From Lunularia cruciata (Eukaryota > Streptophyta > Marchantiopsida > Lunulariales > Lunulariaceae): a stretch of DNA of 64,000 nucleotides. The stretch's first letter is position 1. Each line of letters begins with the position of its first letter. The stretch is taken from the NCBI GenBank assembly GCA_948567375.1, contig OX419759.1, positions 13,980,744 through 14,044,743 of the forward strand. Direction: 5' to 3'. Positions 23,002 through 35,323 of the stretch are shown in pieces. The position numbers and the translations under genes are program-made. A model generated the notes under the pieces. The model saw nothing but the letters and a program-made list of their open reading frames with translations. It was not told the origin of the DNA and searched no databases.

Positions 23002-23986
23002 CTTGCATCCATTAACCCTAGCATGAAAAGCATTACTATCAAGGTTGGATAGTTGTAACAATCTATTTTTGTATACTATATCTACCTTGTAGAGCCCCAT
23101 CCAACATAGGTGTAAACTCCCTAGAAAGAGCAATGCTTGCTATCATATAGGAGTACAAGAACACAGGTGCTTATCAAGATGTGCCTAATTTGTTTGTCAT
23201 GGGTTTCTTGATGTTTTGTTGTTGGTTGCAAGTTGTCTAAATGACTCATTTTGCTCTTCTTTCAAAAATATTAGTTGTAATAAATGGCTCTCTTGTGTCT
23301 CTTCCTTGGGTATGTGGTCTTTGTAGATGATCTTGTAGGTTGAGATTTCAAACTCTATAGGCAAAACAAAATGTGTGCCATAGATGAGAAAATAAGGAGT
23401 CTATTTTGTGGTGATCTTTTCTACCATACAATATGCCCATAATGCCATAGGTAGTTTTATGTCCCTATCATATGCATAGTTGATTGTGACCTTGTTGAGG
23501 ATTTTGTACAGCTTTTTTGGTAAGGTCATTGGCCTTTGGGCTATATAGGGTGGTCTTGCAATGTTTGATTTGGAAGTATTTTGTGAGGGATTCCAAGTGA
23601 TTGTTGAGGAAGTGTACTCTTTGGTCACTAACAAGTTCCAATAGGCATCCATGCTAGGAGATGATATTTTGAAAGAACTCAGCCATGATATCAAAGTCAT
23701 CTCATCTGATGCCTCTACTTCCACCATTTTCATAGCATAGTCTATGCAGATGAGAATGTATTGTTATCTAGTAGTCTTACTTGAAGGTTGTATGAGGTTG
23801 ACAAAATCTATTCTCCATTTCTCAAATGGCACCAAGGGCAAAACATGTTTTACATGTCATGTCAAGGGCAAAACATGTTTTAAAAAATATATCTCAAATG
23901 GTACCAAGCGTCATGTTTGGTTTCCTTATTTGTTGGCACATATTCCAAGTCATGATATATGCATGCACATCTTTGCACATGGTAGG
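23002..23986 (-). pseudogene. E2 integrase
   Basis: On the minus strand, the Cys pair of the HHCC zinc-binding part (C-Q-Q-I-R-K-P-N) is near 23.92 kb. It is followed by the core start (W-x-I-D-F-V, then Y-I-L-I-C-I-D-Y-A near 23.75 kb), the L-P-M-A-L-W-A-Y segment near 23.44 kb, and a C-terminal domain of the form G-L-Y-K-V, then L-Q-L-S-N-L-D, then F-H-A-R-V-N-G near 23.04-23.10 kb. These are typical of plant Ty3/gypsy integrase. A roughly 30-bp duplication (KTCFAL repeated) and several stops are present. The N-terminal zinc region is cut by the L2 solo LTR. Confidence 0.75.
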
Positions 23987-24770
23987 TGTAATACCAAGAG
24001 CTAGCCATATGATCTAGATGTGAAATTCAGTTTGGTAACATTTGGAATGATGTTATATATGATGGTCAAAATAGATCAGATAGAAGTATCACCAAAAGAG
24101 TACTTCTACCAATAGGGCAAAAATTAAAATAGACTAGAAAACCTTTAAACCAATAGCTAGACATATGATTTAAAGGTGAAAATTGGTTTGCTAACATCTG
24201 AAAGGATATTACACATGATGGACTAAATAGATCAAAAAGAGATATCATCAAAAGGGGACTTCTACTAATAGAGTAGGAATTGAAATATGCCTGATCTTTG
24301 AAGGCAATTTTGGAGTCCAAAACGGATGAATTAGACCTCAAAAATGTGCAGATTCCCCTCCTCCCCACCCTCCCCCTTTTCAAATGAAGGACAGATTGGC
24401 CTTCCCTGCCCCCTGGTTTGTCTCATCAAGAGCTTTCCAATGGTACCTCACCCACATGATTCTGAGATTCCTACAAGAAGATTCCCTAAAAGATTCTCTA
24501 AAGATTCCCTCCAATCAAAGGTTGGTTGACCAACCAGATAGGACCATGATCGACAGGTCACCCATCCAAGTAAGTAATCCAAGGGTGGAGCTTGCTGACA
24601 TGTCACCTATCTGTGTGCCTAATCCTATGGTGGAGCTTCTTTGGAGGAGATCCTCTTTGTCTATATAATAAAGAGAAGATGCTCCTTTGGAGCATCGGAG
24701 GTTTGAGTGTGAAATTTTATGTTTCTCATGGTGTGTTTCTCTTCAGGTCTCCTATCCTTAGAGTATTACA
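23987..24770 (+). mobile_element. L2-family solo LTR inserted in E2 pol
   Basis: Begins TGTAATACC and ends GTATTACA, the same ends as the chromovirus LTR at 62483-63079 in reverse. The flanks read GTAGG on the left and ATAGG on the right, an imperfect 5-bp target duplication. It carries an internal tandem duplication of about 156 bp (units from 23994 and 24150), which accounts for most of its extra length over the other copy. TATATAATAAAG near 24661 is a likely TATA region. Confidence 0.85.
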
Positions 24771-26420
24771 ATAGGCCAGCAATAGCCTATCATTAGAAGC
24801 TTCTTTATGGTATCCTTGAGTGCATAGTGTCATGTGGTTGCTTCCTAGTGGAGTGCTTGGATGACTCCTCCCACTTCATATGACTTTATGCATTTGAGGA
24901 GCACTTGTCACCTCCAAGTCTAAACAAAATGTTTGACTTCAATTGGTAGGGACACATCTTGGTAAATTACCACTCATTGCTTTGGATCTAACCATGCAAG
25001 ACATTAGAGCTTATGAAGGTATTTGTACTCTTGGGCGTAACCTTATAGGCAGTTTGGTAGAAATCTGGAAGATCTTTTTCATAAGAAAATCATCATTGAG
25101 TACTTGTTGATCTTTTGTTTTGAGTTATGATAGAAATTCAGCATTCTCATGGTGGATTCCTTTTCATATTTTGCATAGTGCGGGTAAATTCTTAGTAGTG
25201 TAGGTAAATTCCTACTAAAAGTAGTATATACCTAGTTATTTTCCCAAACAGATCAGGTTTCTTGACCAAATATTGGAGGGCATAATGATCCACATAGAAG
25301 AAAATTTTTAGCCAAGCAGGTAGTGGCAAATGTCTTACATGCATATACCATTCTTAGGGCTTCCCTTTCCATAGTCATGTAATTTCTTACAGCTTGGGAT
25401 AGTTGCCTACTAGCATATTATATTGGGTACTCTTTTTTCTTATTGTCTTTCTAACCAGGAATGACCCCAATGGCCACTAAGGATGTATCTATATAAACAT
25501 AGAATGATTGCTTCCAATTGGGTACTTTCATCACCGGTGCTTTTGTCAATTTCTCCTTAAGAGCCATGAAGGCATGAGCCATTGTCCAATTGTACTCTTT
25601 TTCCTTCTTGAGTAATTTCATGAGTGGAGTAGAAAAGATTTCATAGTTGGCTATGAACCTCTGGTAGTAGCCTCCATGCCTCATGAAGGCTCTCATTTCT
25701 CTTAGATTCACCAGCACTTTGAGGGTCCAAATTATTTTCACATGTTGGTATCCACCTTGACTTCTCTTCCCAATGCACAATGCCCTAATAGGATACCTTC
25801 AATCATAGAAAAATTCATTTTTTGGATGCAAAGAAAGCCCAACTGAGCAACATTGTTCAAAGGTTTTGCAAAGGAACAAAAGGTGATCATTTCAGTTATT
25901 GAAGATATAGAAATTGTCAATGAAAATTTCTAAGAACCTCCACAAGTAGTCTTTGAAGATGGTAGTCATCATGCATAAAGAAGGTTGTAGGGGCATACCA
26001 TAAACCAAATGGCATATAATTGTAGGTACTCCAAGCACTTGTGAACATAGTCTTGCTCCTATCTTCTTCTCTGATGCTAAATTGATTGTATCATGACACT
26101 CCATCTAGGAAGTTATAACATTCATGCCCAACTACCTAGTCCAAGATAGTGTTGGTGAAGAGCAATGGATGATAATCTTTTTTGTTGCAGCATTGAGCTT
26201 TTAGAACTCTTGGCACATCTAAATCTTACTTGCCTTCTTCTTTGGTACTACTACGATGGGAGATACCCATTTGCTATTTAGTACAAGGAAAATAATCTTA
26301 GCCTATAGGTACTTATCAATTTTGTCTTCCACAAGTAACAAATAGTTGGGGTTTAGGCAATACTATTGTTGATAGATAGGCACCATCTCTTCTTCCACAT
26401 CAATCCTATGATCATCAAAT
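24771..26420 (-). pseudogene. E2 reverse transcriptase and RNase H
   Basis: Minus-strand domains in order: W-V-S-P-I-V-V-V-P-K-K-K near 26.25 kb, K-L-N-A-A-T-K-K-D near 26.18 kb, V-Y-G-M-P near 25.99 kb, the catalytic box as F-I-D-N near 25.92 kb, then G-G-Y-Y-Q-R-F-I and the start of RNase H around 25.45-25.70 kb. The second aspartate of the usual DD pair is asparagine. With stops and frame changes throughout, this is not functional. The remainder to 24771 is RNase H and connection sequence, too eroded for motif calls. Confidence 0.75.
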
Positions 26421-28184
26421 TACAAGGGAATGCTAGGCATTTGCTAGATCTTCCAAGCAAATACATCTTGAAACTCCATTAACAACAAAGCATATGCCTT
26501 GTATTTGCTCCAACTTACAAACTTGGAAATTTTCAATGATTTACCTTTGGTGATCACTATGTCTTGATAGTCATTAGGGTCAATGATACCTTCCATGTCA
26601 CTCATCAGGCTTACTCCTAGCAATGCTAAATTATTTTCATGACACTTTGATGGGGTGATCTCATTTGCTTCATTGTCAATTTTGTAGCTTTCTAAGAAGT
26701 TGATGACATCTTTGTTGGAGGTTTCAAAATCATCATTTGTTGATTTGTTGGTATATTCTTCTTCTAGGGAAAGACTTTCTCCAAGGTGTGGTACTTTCTT
26801 CCAAAATATTGTCACCAATTGTGGTTGCCTTGAAATGGAGTCTTGAAACTTCATCTTATGCTAGTGCCGATCAACTTCTACTTGAGTGCTATACAACCAA
26901 GGCCGACCTATGAGTAAAGGGTGACCAAACTTTGTCACCAGATAGAGGACAATGTAGTCAAGACAAAAAGTTACTCCACCCATATTAGTGGGAAAATTGC
27001 TCAACATTCTCCAAGGTCGCCATCTTGTTTGATCATCAAATTGGAGTATTTGTGGGGTGGGCTCAAAGTTCACAAAACCTAAGTTGTGAGCCATCTCTCC
27101 TATCATGACATTGATGTCCAACCCCAAATCAATAAGCACTAAGGGGATATACAGCCATTGATTTCTATTTCTACTTCTAGGGAGCCCAAATCCTCCAATT
27201 CTATCCTATAGATGGTAAGGAGATCAGATTGTTGCTTTTGTTGTACTCACCAAAGGCTAGGTGTTTCTTGTATATCTTATTGTCCTCCCATAATGTTTTG
27301 AATGGCATGTCCGCCTTTGAGTACCCCAAATCAGCAATGATATCATACTGAGCTATCCCTAACAATGAGCCGGCCTTGCATCATCTTGCCTCTAGTGCCT
27401 ATTTCTTAAGGCATTGTTTTAGGGTATCCAAGTCTCAAGATGACAAATTATTGACAATTTTCATGGAGGCAAAAATCTTTGTTTCATTTGGAAGTGAAGT
27501 TGTAATAGGAGGAAGAAAATGTTTGGGAAAATGATTGGGAGTTTGTGGTTTATGGGTGTTTCTCCATTGTTGTATGGAATGCCAATCTTTGTTGGCAAAT
27601 TGTGGCCATTGGTGCAAATTTGCAGATTTGCAAATTCTACCAGAGTTCCTTAGTGAGGATGTTCTGCACTTCCTCTCAGATATCAAGAGGGTAGCCTAGG
27701 GTAAGTGTCATGGGTATCTTGACTTCATCCATTGATATGGGTCTAAGTGCATCCAATTTGTGTGCGATGGTTGTTGTCTTCCGCACACTTCCAATTCTCC
27801 CTTTGTTTGATCTTGGCTAGCAATTTTGACTCTTTTTTGGAATGAGTGCATCTTCACTTCCATTTTGGTTTGGGTGACTTGTAAATTTGGAATTGGTTTG
27901 GGTGAATTGTCAATTGAAATGGCTTCTTTGCAATGAGACTAGGTGTTTATGTGATTCACCTCTAATCAGGCCAACCTTTCTCATCCAACAAGGGCAAATA
28001 ACCTTCTTTAGTATCTTCAAAAGTAACATGGTATACTTGGGTATCATCACCTGACTTTGGGAAGCACATTCACATATCATATTGGTGGTTGGGAGCAATA
28101 GGCTTGCACATGCCCATGCTCCTTGCAGTTTCCACATAATGGGACATAGGGTATTGGCCTACAAGGCTCAAGCTTAATGTCCTA
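26421..28184 (-). pseudogene. E2 gag C-terminus, protease and linker
   Basis: A CX2CX4HX4C zinc knuckle is at 28136-28095 (CGNC, then H, then C). It is followed by an eroded linker, then an aspartic protease near 27.13 kb reading L-I-D-L-G-L-D-I-N-V-M with L-L-I-G-R-P-W-L near 26.90 kb. A long acidic linker follows (26.44-26.85 kb) ending E-F-Q-D-V-F-A-W, the usual lead-in to gypsy reverse transcriptase. Gag is split at 28185 by E1 and continues at 36.0 kb. Confidence 0.7.
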
Positions 28185-28383
28185 TGAGCCGGTGTGCCTC
28201 TCACTCAAGATAAACCTCTAATAGCTATTATGGTAGCACACCATGGACTAACAAGGCAAAGAACCCCAACTCTATCATACTCCTCCAAGGCTAACACACC
28301 AAGACTCAAACCATTTCTCACTAGAGAATTCAATGAGAGAGAGATAGTTGCAAATGAAAGGATGATGAGTAGCTCCTCATCCC

Positions 28384-28443
<60 letters not shown>

Positions 28444-28911
28444 TAGTTACGCACCAAAGTTATTTATTATTGGAGTAACTCAACTTATTAGACTAAAAGT
28501 CAAATAAAGTCAAAAAGCTAAAGGAATATCTATACTCATGGGAATATTCTCCTAAGCATGTGATCTTATCTTGGACCAACCACTAAGTCAAGGATTCCTT
28601 CACATGGGCCATCCTTGGATTATAAAAGAATCCAAAATAAAAAAGGTTTGTGGGTCTAAAAGTTCTCAACTCTTTCCTCAAAGCCAAATACTTAAGAATA
28701 ATACCAAGTCAATACACTAAAATCCAAAATAGTGGTGCTCATTTTTACTTCCTCTAAAGTAAGGTCTCCTCTATCTTAGCTATGACTAACTTAAGCTAAT
28801 CATGACTAATGTAGAACCATCTTTTATTCCTATATAAATAATACCTTTCAATTACTTATAATACCAAACCAAACATTACAATATCACATACATGCACAAA
28901 TGGGTGTTACA
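28185..28911 (-). mobile_element. E1 3' LTR
   Basis: Runs from TGAGCCGG to TGTTACA, reading minus. It aligns with the 5' LTR throughout. Its TATA region has become a (TA)n tract of about 51 bp at 28389-28439; other L1 copies have TATATAAGG or TATATAAACC there. Confidence 0.9.
28389..28439. repeat. (TA)n microsatellite inside the E1 3' LTR
   Basis: About 25 uninterrupted TA units. Alignment with the other L1 LTRs places it at the TATA box. An apparent ORF ending in repeated Tyr-Ile is an artefact of this tract. Confidence 0.95.
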
Positions 28912-28926
28912 TTTACTCCCGGACTA
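28912..28926 (-). promoter_or_regulatory. E1 polypurine tract (weak)
   Basis: Minus strand GGGAGTAAA abuts the 3' LTR start. It is shorter and less pure than usual, but correctly placed. Confidence 0.45.
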
Positions 28927-28949
28927 AGATTTCACTTTGTCCTCAAAGT

Positions 28950-30080
28950 GAAGGTTTCTCTACCTTCTATGATACATCTTCAACTTATCACAGTTAATCC
29001 TATCAAAGTGTCTTTCTTTGAACTCCTTGAGATCATAGGTGTAATTTCCCCACACCTTCTCCACTATGAAAGGTCTAAAGTACTTAGGCAAAAGCTTCTT
29101 TTGCACTCTCTTGAATTGAATGGAATCAAACAACATTACCCAATCACCTTCTTTGAAAGGCTTGACCTTCTTCTTGCCTTGCCTCTTGTCATAGCTCTCC
29201 TTTTGTTTCCTTTGGGCTTGCTCCACTCAAACCATAGCAACAACTTTTACCTCTTCCAATTCCATGAGTTGATTCTTTCTTGACTTCTCTACATCACCTC
29301 CTTGTGCTTTCTTCAATCTCCTATAAATGCTTTGGAAGGTAGGAAGATCAAAGTGAATAGGTAAGGTAGACTCAATACCATATACCAATTGAATTAAGAA
29401 TATTTGTTGGAAGTCTTCATGGTTGTCCTACACTCCCACAAAATTACATGAATTCCCTTGTCCGGAATGATGTTTAGCCCCCTCTATTTCTGCATCTTTG
29501 GCGAACATCATGCACAAGGTCTGATTGGTTCTCTTTGCCAAGCCATTGGATTTTGACTTATAGCATCTAGTTACTCTATGTGTGATAGAGAAATATCATA
29601 GCATGGCTGTAGTAATGCTTCTTGTAACTCTCTTCCTCTACCAAAAACCAACTCTAAAGTGCACCTAAACCTAGTGATAATGCATTCATAAAGAAATCTC
29701 CAACTTCATCTTCATTCTTGTCCCTCAATGGTCTAGCCTCAATTCACTTGGTAAGATAATCAATAACTACCACAATGTACCAATTTTTCCTTGGGTTTCT
29801 ATTGAGAGGACCTACAAAATCAATTCCCTCCTTATCAAAAGGTCCTAGCAATGGAATTGATCTAAATAGTGGAGTGGAAAGTGGACTTTCTACCAAAGGC
29901 TTCACAAACATGACAAGTTTTGTAATAATCAAGATAATCCTTGAATATCCCTTTCCAATGGTAACTTGCATCTAGAATCTTTGAAAGCAATCACATTTCA
30001 TGCAAAGTGTCCTCCACACACTAAACCTTCATGAAACTCCTTTATAAGTAAGATAGACTCTTCCTTACCCATTGCTCTTT
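28950..30080 (-). pseudogene. E1 integrase
   Basis: Minus strand, in order: a Cys-x2-Cys-like zinc end near 29.92 kb; the core start G-I-D-F-V-G-P-L near 29.82 kb followed by Y-I-V-V-V-I-D-Y-L-T-K near 29.75 kb; and a C-terminal module at 29226-28960. That module has K-P-F-K-E-G-D-W-V, then L-P-K-Y-F-R-P-F-I-V, then L-K-E-F, typical of gypsy integrase tails. Stops interrupt the core between these blocks. No chromodomain is visible. Confidence 0.75.
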
Positions 30081-30239
30081 GAAATAGACCATCTTCTCCT
30101 TGGTGAAAAATAATATCCTCCACCATTGTTTAAGGTCTAGATCTTGCTGCAAAGGCCTTCCTCTTCCTAACATGCATCCCTTTTGGATAGTTACCTCTTA
30201 TAACAAGGTCCACAATCTCCTTGTACTACATTAGAATCT

Positions 30240-31620
30240 CTTGAGTGATTGAGATTGTCATGAGCTCCTCATCCTAGAAGGAATCATCCATTGGCTCAAC
30301 TCCATCATGATCATAGGCCTTAGATAACAAATCAGTATTTACATGTTTCTTCCCTAGCCTATCCTCTATGGTGTAGTCATACTCAAACAAGAGTATCATC
30401 CATCTTTCTAGCATCCCTTTCAAATTAGGCTTGTTGAAGATGTACTTCAGCCTTGTGATTTGTGATAATGGTGGTTTTCCTTCCAATCAAGTAGTGTCTA
30501 AACTTCTTGAGACCAAAGATCACTGCCAGCCCTTCTCTCTTTGTGATAGAGTAGTTTTTTTTGCTAAAACTATCTACCTACTAGCATAAGCTATTGGATG
30601 ATCATGCCCATCTTGGTCTAATTGACTAAGAGTGCATCCTATAGCTACATTAGAAGCATCAGTGTAGAGGATGAAAGGCTTACTTCAATCAGGTTTTGCA
30701 AGAACTGGAGCTACAACAAGGGATTGCTTGAGCTCCTCAAAAGCTTTAAGAGCTTCCTTGTCCTCCAAAATCACCATGTATTTTACACACTTCTTCATGT
30801 AGATGTTCAATGCATAAGCCTTGTTCAAAAATAAGAAGATGAACTTCCTATAGTACCCAAACATCCCCAATAATTGGCATAACTTTGTCAAGCTTGAAGG
30901 GAATGGAAGGTCTGAGATTTTCCTCACCTTCTAAGGGTCAACTGCTATTCCACCCTTATAGATGATGTGCCTCAAAAGTAAACCTTATTCACAACCAAAA
31001 ATGCACTTCTCTAGGTTGAGTGATGAATTTGCTTCATCTAAGCATTGCAAGATCTTTATCAGGTGCTCAAAATGCTCCTCCTTGCTCCCATAGACACAAA
31101 AGTCATCAATGAAGTCTCTCACAAATTTCCCAATGAAAGAAAGGTTCAACACCTTGTTCATGAACCATTGGAATGTGGTTGGAGCATTGCAAAGCCCAAA
31201 AGGCATGATCTTGAAAGCGTAATGTCTCTAAGGTGTGGTGAATGTGATGAGTTGTTGATGCTTTGGTGCAATCTTGATTTCGTTATACCCACTATAACCA
31301 TCTCCAAAACTATACCTCTCATGACCTGCAACCTCCTCCAAGATCTTATCAATGAATGGCAAAGGGTAATAGTCCTTCTTAGTAATAACATTGAGCTTTG
31401 TGTATTCCACACATACCCAAAGCTTGCCATCTTTTTCTTCACAATCACAACTAGAGACACATATTCTAAATTCTCCACCTCAAAGATAAATTTAGCCTCC
31501 TTGAGCTTATCAATCTCCTCCTTCACAACCAAAGGTATTGGTGGACTAATGCAATGTTGCTTTTGGTGGACTAGTCTTACATGTGACTCCACCTTTATCT
31601 TGTGCCCCTCCTAGGTGACC
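30240..31620 (-). pseudogene. E1 reverse transcriptase and RNase H
   Basis: Motifs in order on the minus strand: K-L-N-V-I-T-K-K-D-Y-Y-P-L-P-F near 31.37 kb; A-G-H-E-R-Y-S-F and G-Y-S-G-Y-N near 31.31 kb; M-P-F-G-L-C-N-A-P-T-T-F near 31.18 kb; the catalytic F-I-D-D at 31113-31102; Y-Y-R-K-F-I near 30.85 kb; then RNase H ending D-L-L-S-K-A near 30.32 kb. The catalytic DD is intact, but stops and frame changes break the frame. Confidence 0.85.
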
Positions 31621-31634
31621 TCCTTTAGATCCTT

Positions 31635-32360
31635 CTAATTGAAAGCAAAAACATGGATGAACTTGTCAAAAATCCCCTCAAATCTCACCTTCTCCTCCTT
31701 GGTAACATTTGGACCATACTTGAGGGTAGATAACCTCTTTTCTATTTCCTCAAGTGCCAATGGTGATCTATCTGGGTCCTTCAAAACCTCTGGCTTAGGT
31801 GCAAAATCCATAGCACACAATGGATACACATCTGAATCAGATTCAAATTCTTCCATGCGTGTGTCCACATTTGAAGCTCCTTCTTCTAAATCTAACTCCC
31901 AATAATGAAAAGATTTTTTATTTGAATATGAAGTGTTGGTGGTGTTAGTCATAGGAATTGTGACTCTATGATTTGATGGCCCAATCTTCAAGTTCCCTTT
32001 GTGCCATCAATCAATTGTGCATGCTACTCTCAACTATGGCCTCCCAAGAAGCAAATCATAGCTTGAATCCTTCAAGACCTGGAAAGTTATGAGATTTTGA
32101 ACTCCTATAATTGAAACTACCACCTTATCCATCATCCCTATTGGTCAAACTTGTTGTTTATTTGCCATGCTCACCAAAAATGTTGAAGGTCTAGAGGGTA
32201 TCATACCCAACTTCTTCATCAACCTTTTTGACATGGCATTCCCTATTGATCCTCCATCAACAAGTGTATCCTTGATATTGTGACCATTCACTATCACGTC
32301 AATCTTGGCAGCATATTCACAAGCCTCCCATGGTGCTAGTTTGGCATCCATCACCCCCAT
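31635..32360 (-). pseudogene. E1 protease and linker to reverse transcriptase
   Basis: The protease core reads L-V-D-G-G-S near 32.26 kb, with K-I-D-V-I-V-N-G before it. DGGS replaces the more familiar DTG or DSG, a variant known in several plant gypsy lineages. A linker follows with F-E-G-I-F-D-K-F-I-H-V-F-A-F near 31.66 kb, the lead-in to reverse transcriptase. Confidence 0.7.
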
Positions 32361-32568
32361 TGATATTGGATTTTTTGCTTTCTTCTTCCTCTTGCTCCTT
32401 GTAGCACTTATCCACCTCTAAGCTCCTTTCTCAAGGTAGGGTTCAAAGCAATCAATTGGCCCACTGTGATGTTAGCCTTGTGACTACCAACATCCTCCAA
32501 CACATTTTAGTTCTATTGTTGCATTGAGATCAAGAACTCTTCCATCCCCAACTTCTTTCTTAGAGTCT

Positions 32569-33767
32569 TTATTTTTTATAGTGTTGAGGAGTGAGTGCTC
32601 TTAGTAGACATAGGAGTATCCTTGCTAGGAGTAATCCTTGAGAAGAGTGTACATCCTCTACAAAATGAGCTCTCTTTTTCTCTTGTGCCAAAAGCTCCAA
32701 ATTAAAACCTTTGAAGTTTGAGCACTCCCCCTTCTCATACTTGCTCTCAACCACATCTATGGATGTTATCTCCTTATCTTTGTTTGGATTAGGAGCCAAC
32801 TTGGGTTTCACAATCTCCCTCTTTCCTTCTCTTGGCTCCCTCATAACCCCTTCTTCCATGGTAAGTGGAATCTGGGCAATTACTTTGGATGTGACCTCTT
32901 CTTCCACAACCAAAACAATTTCTTTTATTGGAATTGTTATAAGTTGGTTGATCTCCTCTAAATGGATAGTCTCCATAAATCCTAGGCTCTCTCTCCACAT
33001 TTTGATCCACCTTTCTCTTCTCTCATAATTGCACTACATTGATCTTGAGATGTGCAAGTTGTTTTGTGATGGTTTGAAGTGGATCTTTTGGTAGAGGTGC
33101 AAGAACCAAAGCAACTACTACTTGTGAAGCAACCCTTGCTACCAAAATATCAAAAGGTCCATCATACTTGTAGCCTTGAGGAGAATTCACAACCTCCTTC
33201 ACCACCAAATCACTCTCAACCCGTTCCAAACTCTCTTCCATACAAATTGCAATCTTGATAGCTTCAACCTTAGAAGAAGGTTTCTCATATCTCACCTTGC
33301 TTTTTATTTGTGGTCTCAACCCTCCCAAAAATTTCTTGGTGATCATGGCAAAATCCTATGCCAATCATAGTAATCTACACATCATCTTCACCTTTCCTCA
33401 ACACTATGCAAAATCTAGACTCTAACTTCTTCACTCTTTCTACATAGACTCTTACTTTCTCTCCATCTCCTTGTTTGAGGAAGGTAACTTCACTCATCAA
33501 TCTCTCATAACTCTTATCTAGAAGAAAGTTTTCAATGAGTGTTGAAGGCAAACTCTCCCAAGACTCTTCTTGCCCATCTCTCTTCTCTCTCTTTTGGTAT
33601 TCTAACTCATATCATGTAAGGGTTGCATCTTCAAAGAAATCTGGTAATGATAAGGCCCATCTTTTCTTCCTCCTCTTCTTGTTTCCTATGCAAACTCTCT
33701 TGAAGTATCTCACAAAAGCCTCCACAGCTTCTCCATCCTTGCCAAAGAAAACCATAAGTTTATCCAT
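32569..33767 (-). pseudogene. E1 gag
   Basis: Starts at ATG 33767 (MDKLMVFFGKDGEAVEAF). The early part reads like the retrotransposon gag capsid domain: F-F-E-D-A-T-L-T, then a stop where tryptophan is normal (TGG to TGA near 33.61 kb), then Y-E-L-E-Y. A frame change near 33.35 kb is followed by F-L-G-G-L-R-P-Q-I-K-S-K-V-R-Y-E-K-P. Another frame holds a CX2CX4HX4C knuckle at 32917-32876 (CFGC, then GHIQSNC). This is the normal nucleocapsid position. Confidence 0.75.
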
Positions 33768-33999
33768 CTTAGCCCCTCATTATCTTTCTTTTCTCTCAAT
33801 CCTTTTTTCTTTTCTTTTTTCTCACTTTATAAATAATAGAGTATGTACATGACTAACACCATTTGAGATTAATCCACCCTAGGGAACACAAAAGGTTCAA
33901 ATTGCTCCAAAATTTCTATAGCAACATCACATCCTAGAGTGCATATTAATTGAACCCTCATAAATAGTTTATCCATAAGTTGAAAGATTACCTCCATCA

Positions 34000-34711
34000 C
34001 TAATCTTGAGAACTAGCTGATGCAGGTGGTAGTGCTTTTGTAGTTATACTAAGATTCTCTCCAAGATCCTTCACCAAAGTCTCCAAAAGTGCTTTTACTC
34101 CACTACACCCATACCCTTTTGGAAGTCCTTCCACTCCATAAACCTTGCACAACTCCTTGATCTTAGATCTTCTCCTTCCCAATCTTGGTGAAGAAGGTCC
34201 AACATGCAAACCCAAGTCAAGTAAGCCTCTCCTTTACCTCCATCTCTTTCTCTCAAAGGTGAATGGACATGAACTTGCCTTATGTTTCTTCTCTCCACAT
34301 AAAAAGCACTTAGAATCACTCTTTCCTCCAAGTGGTGTATGTTTTTGGATCCTCTCAATATTCTCTTCAAATTCTATTCTAAACTCTCTTTCCCTCAAAT
34401 CCACCCCTAAAATCACCTCAAACCCTTGGAGAACCTTGCATAGCCTTAATTTCCACTCTTGGTGACCCTCTATGTTCCCAAGATGAATCTAAACACTCAA
34501 ACATGCTTTTTGTTGCTCTCACATTCCTCATGCATGAAATCTCAACTCTATAGAATTGACCTCTCCTCACAATGTCACTAAATTCTCTCAATTTGTATGT
34601 CACAATCCTCTGAAATTTTTCACACTTGATCATAGCCCTAGGTTGTTCTCCTTGAAAAATTCCAGATCTTTTCATTGAGCCATTTGGCCTAGGCACCTTT
34701 CTATTCAGCAC
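34000..34711 (-). pseudogene. E1 leader ORF with its own zinc knuckle
   Basis: It lies between the 5' LTR and gag on the element strand. After a frame change near 34.4 kb it reads as a basic, charged protein with a second CX2CX4HX4C knuckle at 34308-34267 (CFLC, then H, then C). One TAA at about 34.23 kb is followed by an open tail to 34000. Its sequence differs from the gag knuckle, so it is not a simple duplication. Extra ORFs upstream of gag are known in Ogre/Tat-type gypsy elements. I do not know of a zinc-knuckle version, so the role is open. Confidence 0.55.
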
Positions 34712-35300
34712 ACATATTTCAGATTTGGCCTAAAAACCACCTCCTTCACTTTAAAAACTCATATCTCCCTATACAAGAACAATCTATCTCTCATTCTTAG
34801 GCCAAACAGTAGGATGCAATCCACTTAGAAAGTTTCAAAATAATCCATTGAAAATTGAAGAAATGACAGACTCTATACAAATTTCCAAAGAGCATGCAAT
34901 TTTGGGAGCAATTTACCTTATCAACTTCCAAAATTCTAGCTTAATGTGTGTACTAGCTCTCACAATAATTTTAAGTATAACAACTGAAAAATAAACCAAT
35001 CTATCATGTGTAAAAATTTCAAGTCTAGATCTCAAACTTGAGATTTTGCCCAAAATCACCATAGTCCCCAAAATTTGCAATCCACCTCACACAATCTCTT
35101 CAAATCCTCTCATGTGTACAAGATGTACAATATCACCTCAAAGACATCATAATGAACTACATGGTATACAATTGGGTCTCGGTTCTCTAACATAAGTTCA
35201 GCTCTCTCTTTCCCTAATGTTCTCTCTAAGTGAGCTCTCATAGCCTCCTTCTGTTTGATATAAAATTGTACGCGAAACATTGTCCTGCCTTCTAGAGAGA

Positions 35301-35320
35301 CCCCAACAATGGAACCAAAA
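35301..35320 (-). promoter_or_regulatory. E1 primer-binding site
   Basis: Minus strand TTTGGTTCCATTGTTGGGG lies 3-5 bp inside the 5' LTR. It resembles the plant gypsy primer site TGGCGCCGTTGCCGGGG, in which every CpG has been lost. Confidence 0.6.
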
Positions 35321-35323
35321 ATA

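Noticed and set aside
28194-28442. Plus ORF ending in repeated Tyr-Ile
   Set aside because: Translation of the TA microsatellite in an LTR.
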